From Varanus komodoensis (Eukaryota; Chordata; Lepidosauria; Squamata; Varanidae), in NCBI RefSeq assembly GCF_004798865.1, contig NW_025336346.1:830904-894903 (forward strand): DNA of 64,000 nucleotides. Direction: 5' to 3'. A model generated the notes under the pieces. That model was given only the letters and a program-made list of their open reading frames with translations. It searched no databases and was not told where the DNA came from. Every line of letters begins with the position of its first letter. Position 1 is the stretch's first letter. The position numbers and the translations under genes are program-made. Of the stretch, positions 1 to 12,200 are shown one piece after another.

Positions 1-226
1 AAATCAGAATACCAGAATCATCCTTACCCCGTGAAAACAAGATGTGATCCAATGTAAAAGAAAAATGAACTCTGAACTGAAGGAAACCTTCAGCACATTA
101 CACCAGGCTCCCAAGGTGGCTTACATGTGTCAAAAGTCAACATAGTTAAAACTGTGCATCCACTGTGTAAGAACTACTGCAAATATGAATCACATAAAAG
201 AGAAGATGGATATGATAGCTGCTCAC

Positions 227-298
227 CTTGACTAGGTTAACGAGGATGTGGAAATCCCGTACTGCCATGTTCCAGTGTAGCAACTTCTCTAGCTGCAC
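227..298 (-). CDS. FANCD2: FANCD2 exon 38 (last exon in view)
   Basis: It encodes [20 protein letters not shown] (human [20 protein letters not shown]). The acceptor is CTTCACAG and the donor GTCAAG|GTGAGC. Later exons lie beyond the left edge. Confidence 0.96.
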
Positions 299-3200
299 CT
301 GTGAAGTAATAATTTGCACATAGGAGCAGCAAATTGTGGGTTACTGAGCTGCTTCCATTTTGAAAGTACAATCTATGATAGGAGCTTATTTCAGTCACTG
401 TTATCTAGTTTATACATTCTAGTGTGGTACTCAATCATGGAGCTAAGTGGGTGAGTTTGGGCCAGTCACAGACTCTCAGTCCAACCTACCTCACAGGGTT
501 GCTGTTGTGAGGATAACATTGAGAGGAGGAAGAGAAGTAAGCTACTTGAACTCCTTAGAAGGAAAAAAGGAATATTTATATTCTAAATATAGTAACAATA
601 TTGTAAAAACATTCAACCCCCAATTAGGCCAATTGGAGATGGTTATGTGATGTCCAAACTTAGACACTGTAGGATAATTGTAGGTTAAATAATCCAGACT
701 TAACCTACAATGAGAAATTAGATGCGGTTTACTGCAAAGTATGCACACACAATTGCCCTGTGGGGTTATACAAATTATAATTATGTAAATACACAGTGTT
801 GGAGCCAGACTTTTAAAGCACTCCAATTAATGGGACTTAATTTAATCCCATTGATTTCAATAATTCTACACAAACCATGACAAAAAATGGGTCCAACCCA
901 GTATTTATGTATATTTGTGGAAAATGAAAACTTGATTCTGAAGCTTACTGGATTTTTTGTACAATTCATGACAGTGAATGCTTTTCACTCTGATCCCATT
1001 AAAGTCAAAAACAGCAGTCTCCAATGTTCTTAACAATTCACAGTTCATTTTTTAAAAGCAGATAGAAAAAGTAAAAAAAGGTAAAGGTTTCCCCTTGACA
1101 AGGGTGCTCATCTCCGTTTCCTAGCCGAGGGAGCCAGCGTTTGTCCGCAGACAGTCTCCGTGGTCATGTGGCCGGCATGACTAAACACCGAAGTGCACGG
1201 AATGCTGTTACCTGCCCACCGAAGTGGTACCTTTTTATCTACTTGCATTTGCATGCTTTTGAACTGCAAGGTTGGCAGGAGCTGGGACGGAGCAACGGGA
1301 ACTCATCCCGTTGTGCAGATTCAAACCAGCGACCTTTCGATCTACCAGCCCAGCAGCACAGCAGTTTAAACCACTGCACCACCTGTACCTGAGTTTAAAT
1401 GGCAAATTACACATACACTTATTTGCTACATACAGAACACTAAAAATGAGGGCACACAATTTGTTATATGATCAGGCGTAAGTGAGCTTTGACTTACAGG
1501 TATCTTCCTCCCTTCTGCACTATTGTTGTGGCCATGAGGATGGGATTGGAAGCTTTTGTTTGACAGTTGGACACTGGGATTTGGATGTAAACTGTGCTTA
1601 GACTTCACTATTGTTTATAAATAAGTCAGCATCATAAATCAAGGATTGAATCTGACTTTTTCACTAAACTATACCAAAGATTAACCAGTTTGGGTTTGGA
1701 ATAAAACTAAACTGTGGTGAGTTAGAAACAGAACTGAAAGCTTGTGCTCTTCTCAGAGCAATGCCAAAGGAAGAGAGAGAGAACAGTGAGTTTGTTCAAA
1801 ACTTTCCTAAACTGTAGTTCTCTTAAGTTATAAGTTAGGGAAGTAGCTCTCAGTTATGAAACATTTACAGGACTGGATTTCCCTATAGTAAATACACAGA
1901 TGGTGGCTTGATCCTTTCTCAATAGCTATTTTTGTGTTCTTGTATTTAAGTTATTTTTAAATTTTATTTTTAAAATTTAAAACTGTACCAATAGTCCTAT
2001 ATGGGATTCTGTGTGTGTGTGCCTGCATGTGAGCCATTCCTTGTTGATGATGCTACATCTATATCTCATTCTTCAAAATACAGGTATTTTATTTCCTAAA
2101 GTTTATGAATCAGATCCAAGGTTCAGAAATGAAGCACGTAATGCGGATGACCATGCTTTCCCTGAGCTGTGGTATTTTCATGCTTTTTCTCAGTATACGG
2201 ATTGCTTACTAGAAACCTCAGATATGTTCTGCAAACTTACCTCACTGGAATCTGATGGCGTCCCAGCAGAAATGCTTCTCACCAAACTCTCTAACTGAGC
2301 CATCATCACTCGAAAGAAAATGGGAAAAGTTTGCCTGGTGAAAAAGAAAGGTGAAAGGTTGTGAGCCGCCCCGAGGCTTTGTTGCGATGGGGGCTGCATA
2401 GAAATGTTCTAAATAAATAAATAAATAAATAAATAAATAGAACCCAATGTGACTTAGTTTCTGGAGAATGGGTCAATAGATAAAGTTCTCAAGATGGCAG
2501 CAGTAGCTTTTCAAATGGGGATGTGAGAGGTTATGAGAGTCTAGGGGCATATGCAGGCTCTTTTGGTCTTATCCATGGTGATTATTTGGGATTAAAGCAA
2601 TTTGATTTAGGATTACAACATTTAGGGGGGGCATGATGAACTAAGCACTACCAAGCCGTTGAGTTACTTGACTCATCAGTATATGTCTCAACATGTCTCC
2701 GGCCCGACCCATGAACGTGGACACACTCTGGATCTGGTTTTCTCGATGGGGCAGGAAGAGGGTGACCTGAGGGTGAGGAATTTATGTTTGACTCCCCTGT
2801 CGTGGTCAGATCACTTCCTGGTGAGGTTTGTGCTTGAGAGCGGCCTCTCCCTCTGTAAAGGTGTGGATCCGATTGTTTGGGTCCGCCCCCGGAGCCGGAT
2901 GGATCCAGATGGATTCCTGAAAGCCCTGGGGGAGTTTCCGGCTGACAAGACTGGTGCTCCTGTCGAGGCTCTGGTCGAACTGTGGAACGGGGAGATGACC
3001 AGGGCTGTGGACATGATCGTTCCTAAGCGTCCTCTCCCACCGGGCAGAGCCCGCTCTTCCCCTTGGTATACACCTGAATTGCGGGCGATGAAGCAGGTTG
3101 GGAGACGGCTAGAGCATAGGTGGAGGAAATCACGGGATGAATCTGACCGAACACATTTGAGAGCCCACTATCGGGCCTAGGCTGTGGTGGTGAAGGTGGC

Positions 3201-6200
3201 GAAAAAGAAGTTTTTTTCCGCTTCCATTGCCTCCTCACAATGCTGTCCGGCAGAGCTTTTTCGAGTGGTGCAAGGCCTGGTTCGCCCGGGTCCTAAGGAA
3301 GATCCGGTTCCACCCTCAAAGGCCCGCTGTGACGACTTTGCCAGGCATTTCAGGGAGAAAATCGCTCAGATTCATCACGAGCTGGACACCACTAATGAAT
3401 CAGAGGTTTCTGGGGAGACGCCAATGCTGCCGTCTGGTCCAGAATTATTGGATGAATTTCAGTTATTGCGGCCCAATGATGTGGACAAGGTGCTTGGACG
3501 AGTATGTCCCACCACTTGCCTATTGGACCTTTGCCCGTCTTGGTTAATAAATAATTCCAAGCACGGGATTGGGACCTGGATCTTGGAGGTGGTTAACACT
3601 TCTCTGAGGGAGGGTCGGGTGCCTGCCCCTTTAAAGGAGGCGGTAGTCCGACCGGTCCTGAAGAAAGCGTCACTGGATCCAGAGATGGCCACTAACTACA
3701 GACCTGTGGCCAACATCCCGTTTCTGGGCAAGGTGTTAGAGCGCGTGGTGGTAGGACAACTCCAAGCACTCTTGGATGAAACTGATTATCTGGACCCATT
3801 TCAGTCCGGCTTCAGACCCGGGTACAGTACTGAATCTGCCTTGGTCGCCCTGTACGATGACCTGTGCAGGGAAAAGGACAGCGGGAGTGCATCCCTGTTG
3901 GTTCTTCTGGACCTCTCAGCGGCTTTCGATACCATCGACCATGGTATCCTTCTGGATAGGCTATCGGGATTGGGGGTCGGAGGCGCTGCTTTGCAGTGGT
4001 TCCGCTCCTATCTCAACGGCCGATTCCAGAAGGTAGTGCTGGGGGACTATGGCTCTGCGCCATGGCAGCTATGCCATGGAGTACCACAGGGCTCCATTTT
4101 GTCCCCTCTGCTATTTAACATCTATATGAAACCGCTGGGAGAGGACATCAGGAGGTGTGGGCTGTGGAATCATCAGTACGCTGATGATACCCAGCTCTAC
4201 CTCTCGTTTTCCACTAATCCAGGTGAGGCAGTGGCTGTGCTGAACCAGTGCTTGGCCGAGGTAATGGGCTGGATGAGAGCCAATAAACTGAAGCTCAATC
4301 CAGACAAGACGGAGGTCCTGTTGTTTGGCGGATTGGGCTTCGGAGAGGGTGGATTTGACCTGGTCCTGAATGGGGTTGCACTCCCTCTTAGGGATAAGGT
4401 CCGCAGCTTAGGAGTACTCCTCGACCGAGAGCTTTCATTGGAAGCTCAGGTGACAGCGGTGGCGAGGAGCACTTTCCTTCAGCTTCGGCTGATTAATCAG
4501 CTGCGCCCCTACCTGGAGTACGACTGCCTGGCGACGGTGACACATGTGCTGGTGACTTCCCGCCTTGACTTTTGTAACGAGCTTTACGTGGGGCTTCCCT
4601 TGAAGACGGTCCGGATACTTCAACTGGTTCAAAATAGAGCTGCCAGGTTGCTGACGGGGACGGGGCGTTATGTTCACATGACTCCAGTCCTCCGTCAGCT
4701 TCACTGGCTTCCCATTGAAGTCCAGGCCCAATTCAAGATGTTGGTTATGACCTATAAAGCCCTAAACGGCTTGGGTCCTGGTTACCTGAAGGAGCGCTTA
4801 CATCCATATATGCCCGACTGCCCCTTGAGATCTGCGGGAGGCCCTTCTCCGGGAACCCTCCGTGAAAGAAATTAGGAGGGTAGGTCCTCGGAGGAGGGCT
4901 TTCTCTGTGGTGGCGCCCAATCTATGGAATGCGCTCCCCAGAGAGGTCCGCCTGGCACTGTCGCTATTTGTTTTTCGGTGCCAGGTGAAGACCTTTTTAT
5001 TTAAATGTCATTTTAATTGGTAACAATATTTGCTTATTTACCTGGCCAGGGCGACTTCTTTTATAACTTTTATATTTTTTATTTATTTTATATTGTTAAT
5101 TTTAATTTTATATTGTTATTTTTGTATTTTATTGTATTTTATTGTGTTGTAAGCCGCCCCGAGGCTTCGGCAAGGGGCGGCATAGAAATGTTCTAATAAA
5201 TAAAAATAAAAAAAAGTTTCAGCTAGCTATTGAGATCTTTCCAGAATAAAGCCATATTGCTGGTTATTGTTGTTAGTCATGAAGTCGTGTCCAACCCATC
5301 ATGGCCCCATGGACAACATTCCTCCAGGCCTTCCTGTCCTCCACCATCCCCTGGAGTCCACTTAAGCTCACACCAACTGCTTCAGTGACTCCATCTAGCC
5401 ACCTCATCCTCTGCCATCCCCTTCTTCTTTTGCTGTCAATTTTTCCCAGCATTAGGCTCTTCTCCAGGGAGTCCTTCCTTCTCATGAGGTGGCCAAAGTA
5501 TTTGAGTTTCATCTTCAGTATCTGTCCTTTTAAAGAGCAGTCAGGGTTGATCTCTAGGACTGACTGGTTTGATCACCTTGCAGTCCAAGGGAGTCGCAGG
5601 AGTCTCCTCCAGCACCACAATTCAAAGGCTTCAGTTCTTCGGCACTCAGTCTTCCTTAAGGATATTGCTGGTATTCAATACCAAATCTGGTGGTTTTATT
5701 TTTTACATTTTTTTCACTTATTACAATGTCCAAGTTTGCAACCCTAATTGCTACAGAGAAATTGTTCAATTTATGAGGTCAATGCAAGCACAATATTAAT
5801 GCTGGAGATAATGCCCTGTGGCCTGGGCTTCTGCCCCCTACCAAGTTGCCTATCATTCTGCCAAATACCTTCATGCTCCAACCCAGTGGGTCCTCCCCTG
5901 CCACTGAATAAGTATGCTGAATTCTGCAAAGATATAAACAATGTATCCTTAACTACCTTGAAAGCTACTTACAGAATTTTACTTGGAACAGAAACTGGGC
6001 TTCTGCAGCACAGAACTGTGACCTGGGGGAAGGGAAAGCAAAGTATAATCCTAATTGTAATTATATCCACTGATATAATTTATTTTATTACCTGGTCAGT
6101 GTAGGGTAAGTGGAAGAACATCCATCTTTAGAAGAACGAATCAGCTCTGGAATTGCTGTGGTAGAAATATCTTCTATAGCTTTCAATATATTATCTGTAT

Positions 6201-9200
6201 GCTCCATATAGATGCTGCATGGAATTATGGTTCACAAACGTTAGAATTCTGTATGGCAACAAGAAGGCCATTTTAAGGTTACATTAGATTTGGCTTGATA
6301 TTTTGGCAAAGCATAAAAGGTAATTGGTTTTCTTCTCACTCTTGTTTGCAATCATAAATACAAAAGCAGTAGTTCAGTTACAATTTCAGCTCTATTAACA
6401 ACCATGAATCTATTCAATTCAATTTTCTCCTTTTCCTTGTGGGACCTCCCACATTTCTTATACTGTTTGTTCAGGATGAAGCATGAGAAAAGAGGACAAT
6501 ACCACAGATTTGAACTATGGCATTACACTGGCTTCAGGAATTCAAATTTATGTTTGATTCTCACATTTCAGTTAGAAAAAGTATTGCTTTAATCAGCATT
6601 GGGATCTGAAATAAAAGCCATTCATCTGTTTATAAAGCAAAGAAGACTGATAGTGAAAGAAAATGAAGTTTAACAAATATGAGACTACCAAATAATGAGG
6701 CATCTCTCTTTTCCCCCTCCTATTTGAGAAGAAGGGTAAGGAAATAAGATGGCAGAAAGATGCTGTAAAATACAGGAACTTCAGGTCTGAAACCATCTCA
6801 GTAGCTGGTGATGATCAATTTTCAATTGGCTTACCTTCAAATGAAATGAATTGGCAGCTTTACAGTAGCCTTTTGTGGGAGTGGGGATGACTTGAAAAGA
6901 AGATAAGTACAAGCCCATCCTTACCAGAACAAAGTGTGAAGGGCATCATTGAACTGGGTGCCCTTTGGACGTGTTCCACTGGGTTGCACCCAAGACTGGC
7001 AGAGGAAATGTTTTGTAACAGAAGCTGTCAAAGAACCAAGAAGGAATGAAGACATGTTTTTCCCATTATGTAGGGCACACAACTGTCCAGTATTGGTTTA
7101 AATGTCTAAACAGATTACATATTCCAAATGCAATGTGATTTCCTGTCGCCTTTCAATTTAGATTCCTTGAATTCTGTTGGGGCCCTCAAATGCATGAGAT
7201 ATTTGGCCAACAGCAGTTGCAGACTAACCATCCTATAACTACCTTGATTCACTGGAACGCCAGTGTGGTGCAGTGGTTAAGAGCATGGGACTGGGACTCA
7301 GACAACCTGAGTTCTTGTCCCCACTCAGCCATGGAGCCCACTGGGTGACTTTGGGCCAGTCACAGACCCTCAGCCCAACCTACCCCACAGGGTTGTTGTT
7401 GTGGGGATAAGATGGAGGAGATGTAAGCTGCCTTGAGCCCTTTGTAGGAAAAAGGCAGGATATAAATCGATAAATAAATAAATATAAATCGAAAAATAAA
7501 TAAATAAATTCAAAGTCAAGTTGTGACCCACATTTTGGGAATGCCTGAGTTTTGCTTAATTTCAGAGAACATCCAGAGAGACATGCAAAACTCTGTGCAC
7601 CCTCTACTGGAATCCTCAGCTTCACAGGTTGAAGAGCACCTCCCATAAACTAAATCTTCTGACATTCTATTTCCCGAAAGCATGGCTTGCCTTCTTCAAT
7701 GATTTGTTGATAGTGATGCTAGACACTCTCAAAACTGCAAAGAAAATTAAAGTGATGCAATACAAATAGAAATAATATTTATACACATTACCTATTTCAT
7801 TGTTTTTCAGGTTGACCAAAGATTTTTCAGCAATGACAAGCAGAAGCTGTGTCAGACTCAATGCACAGTAAATATTGGGAACACTGTGCTGGAAGTTCAG
7901 CAAGTACTGGAAACTTTGACTGTAGAGTGTACAGGAAAGAAAAGGTGCATGCATGAGAACTAGCAGTTTGGCAGGCATAATAATTTTCAGTTTCTCCTGG
8001 CTAGCCTCATAGTCTGCTTCTGAATTGCTCCTTTTAATTTTAGCCCCTTTTGGAAAAGTAGGCAAAAGGAAAGGGCTTACAATTTTAGCTATCAGGTATT
8101 TTAACCTAAAGAAAAGTAACCATAAGGGGAAAAGGCCAAACAGCTGCTAAGAAATATAGTCTGATATCTTCTTTGAGTCCTACCTGAGTAGTTCCTCAAG
8201 AGGGAGCTCTCCCATCCCTGGCTTTAGTCTGTGTGCAAGAACACAGAGACCTGATTTCAGCAAGTTATGGTTTTCCTGTTGAGAAAATCCACTCCTGAGG
8301 GGGAGAAAAAAAGGCAGCAATCACCTTTTGGCAAAATGCCTATAAGTGCAGAAAGGGCAAAATGAGCATTCTGAAAGCTTCTGTGACTCTTGTGCGAAGA
8401 ATGCTAGCAGAATCACATTAGAAGTGTTGGTTCTCATCTCTAAACTACAGGACCATAAACTTTTGTTGTATAGATGGAAAGTCCAGTGCGCTTACTTTGA
8501 TGGATTTAAGGCTGGGTCACCAATCCATGGTCACTTCACATGACACCCTCCAGTTTCCCCACCCTTCCTGATTTTTAGTAGGTTTTTTTTTGTTTTTATG
8601 ATGATGATGATTTTATGGCTGGGAGACGTGTGTGTTGCAAAGCAAGGCACTAGGCCCGAGTTATATCTTTAATCTCAGAAATGACTCCAGACATGCTCCC
8701 CAGAGGTGTTCTTAGAAAATAAAAAATGGATGTTGGAGTTCATCACTTCATCTATCAGCATGACCAGCTGAACTGAAAAACCAAAAAGGTGATGAGGAAT
8801 CCTGGAACACAGCGCTAGAGGGGATGGCAGGGAGTGAGAGTGGCATTTTGCTTGTGTTGTGTGTTTCGATGGATTTGAGCTGAGAGGAGTATAGTGTGGT
8901 GCATTTTGGCTGGCTTGTTTACTTGCTTTGGTGTGGTGCAGTGTGTGTTTTGTGTGGGTGTATTTTTTGTGAAGTGTCATCAGTTTTCCTTCTGGAAACG
9001 GCTATTTAGGGGGTAAATGTGTGATTTGGCTTTTTGGGCCCAGACACCAGTTCCCCCATGTGTAGGGTTTCTTGGCAAAGTTACTTGTCTTCTAGGAGAT
9101 GGCTGCCTAGACAGAAAGCTGTGGATTCTGAAGGATGCTTTTTATGTTTTGGGGCACATATCATACCTTGGCTATGTATTTATGGTTTTGGGGAAGTTAT

Positions 9201-12200
9201 TTTTCTTTTAGCTTCCAAAGTTGCTTTTGGAAAATGGATGTTTTACGAATAGGCAAGCCCCGAACCTCAACTGACAGCATTTCTGTGAATAAGCAACCCC
9301 TCCCATGGCAGCTATTTTGTGTGTGCACCCACAGTACTCTTTCAAATGTGCCCACTGATGCAGAAATTTTGGGGCCTTAAGAACAGAAGGTGCATGAAAT
9401 GCAGTTCTGTCACAAACACCTACCACAGCAGCCTAATGCTGAACTCATGCCCTGGGGATAGTTTGCAAGAAGGAAAAAAATAAACATTTAAATTATAAGC
9501 AGGGCCTTTTTTTTTTGTCATAGAACGCACCGGAACAGCGTTCCGGCACCATTTTTCGATGGATTTTTCCACATGATTTTGAATCGCCCTGTCGAGCGTA
9601 GCAAGTCAGTGGCAAAATCATTAAAATAGTGCATGCAGGCTGCTTGTGTATCCACGCTGGTTGCAATGGCGCTGCTCGGCTTGTGACTGGTCGTGTGGTC
9701 TCGCGCTGAGTGCTTACTGTGGGCAGTGACCATTGTTTCATTACACAGTGTTGGTGTGTGTAGAGTGACTGGCTACGTGTAAAAGGTAAATAATTTCTTT
9801 ATTTTAAAAAAGTTGAATTGAAAATCTTTTTTTAATTTTCAGTGTAAAAGTGTGACCCCAAATTTAAAAATGAAAAAAAATTACTAATAACTTCTCAATC
9901 ACCGGTCCTGCTAATAAAAGATTACCCTAAAAAAAACCCTAAATAAAAGATTAACAAGATGTGAGTTCCGGCACCATTTTTATTTTTTTTTACAAAATAA
10001 GCACTGATTATGAGAGTGTTGCTTTGCCCTCACCCGTAACTCCACACACTCACCAAACAAACAGAAGGTGGAAGACTTGTAATAACCGCTGGTAACAGGA
10101 TGACATTAGCTGGTGTTCCTGAATGTTGACCCCTAGCCCATCCACCACACCATCGTTCTCTGCAGTCAGTGCCTTAAGCAAAGAACAAGTGATTAAGTAA
10201 CAGCTGCTATGCGCTATAGCACAGCCTATGAAAACGAACACCCAAGATTTATAAAAAGAATATTGCATGCTGATGTAGATAAATACTATGTTTTCTAACC
10301 TGGAAGTAGTTGTGCATATTTTCCATGTGATTGCACAGTGGCTTTAAGAGGTCAACAGCACACTGAACAACTTCTTGAGATGATCTTTGGCAAAGATGTG
10401 AGAATCCAACATTTCTGTTTCCTTTTGCCTGCAGGAAATCCAAGGGTGTTTTTTTCAAATTGCTGAATAATTCAAAGTTATTTTTATGCTGCAGTCACAC
10501 TTTAACATAGGCAAAAGGCATTTCAACAGTGGATGCTTAGCAAACATAAAAAATGTTTAAGACGTAGACTGGATACACTATAGGGCTGATGCCAATGGGA
10601 AGCCAAGCACATCAAAGGGTTGCTTTCTGAACAGCACCAACTTGGAAAAGTGTAATTTGGGCTGCCCCCTTTTCTTGTGTGCTCCAATTACCTTCCAGAA
10701 CTTCTAGTTCCAATTCAGATGTGTTGGTAAACTATGCTTGGTTCAGCCTAGGAAAGCTGTGGAGGAAATCAGAATGCACAAGAGAAGGAGATACACAGAA
10801 GAGGAAGGGCATGAGTTTGGCATTACATATTCACTGAACTGTTTCAGGCTTGTTATTCATATAACTTTGAGCTGAATGTCAAAACCAGAGATGATGGGAA
10901 TAAAAAGATCCTCCTTGATGTACTTGAATTCATCACTTGGCCTTGAAGTGGTAATCGAACTGGGATTAATGGACAAATGTAAGAGACAGAATTGTTGCTC
11001 TCACACACATCAACACATGCTTATGAGATCTTTTCAAAAAGATCATGAAATAAACCAGGAATGGGAGTGTTCCTGGTTGTTAAAGAAAAGCAAAAATGGT
11101 GCATGCATAGCTCAAAGAACCCAAGAATTGCCATCAGAATGTGCAAACTGGATCTATAACTAGTCATCCATCCAGTAGTGTGGGGCAATTAGAAATATCA
11201 CATTCCCAGAACACCAAAACAATGCTATGGACTCCAATCTTCCTACCAAAAATGGTTCTACAAATTTGCTGTACTGGAAAGAGTATCTAGTAGTGTCCTC
11301 ATTATCCATATCTCATTCACTTTAAGTTGCTTTTATTCACAATTATTCAATGTCCTGAATATGTTCCAATATCTGCAGAATGAGATGGGAGAAAGCTCCC
11401 ATTTATTCAAATCAATGAATATCCAGGCAATTCAGACGCCATCAGGCTCCCCCAATTTACTGAAGACATTTGTGTTTTTTTCAAAGATAGCTGAGCCACA
11501 AACAACTTATAAACATTCTGTAAGTTAGAGAAATCAGAACCACAGAGGATAAAGGTTATGAAGTTGTACGTCATAGAAAAGGACTAAGATGCTTTACTTG
11601 GAGACATCCTGTACTTTTCATCTTAACACTGCCCCATGGATCCAAGCTTGCTACAGGCTTGAAAGTCCTTATCAGATCTGAGTACCACTGGAGTCTCCTG
11701 CTTCTTTCTACAAGCTCGGCAACTTGGTACTTAGAAACAGAATGCCTTGTTCCTTCTTTTGTACATACCTTGAAAGGAGGTGCTCTCTTTGCAGTGGCTG
11801 GCATCAATTTATGTTCCAACTTACGGCACAGATCTTCCAAAAGAAATAGGAGCTCAGCTGGCCCCATCTGCACTATTTCACGGGTCTAATATTTTAAAAG
11901 CAAAAAAACAAAAAGTCAGATACTAATCTACATAAAATGCAGTATTATAGGATCTTCAGACATTTAAACATAGTGACTAAAGTGCTTGTCCCAGGGACAG
12001 TGGAATGGAATGGGACCGCTCTTGCGTATTATTACCAGTAGGACCAGTTGACTAAAATGAGGGTGGTATCAGATATGCTGAAATTCATGGCATAGCAGTG
12101 AGCATTTACTGACTGTAAATGCAGAAGAAGCCAAACAGTCTTCCAAATAGACCTGCCAGCCAACAGTGCTAAGGACCCTGCATAAAGCATGTAGATCAAA

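Noticed and set aside
820-870. Palindrome-like AATGGGACTTAATTTAATCCCATT
   Set aside because: It resembles the core of a squamate palindromic repeat but is too short and end-less to annotate.
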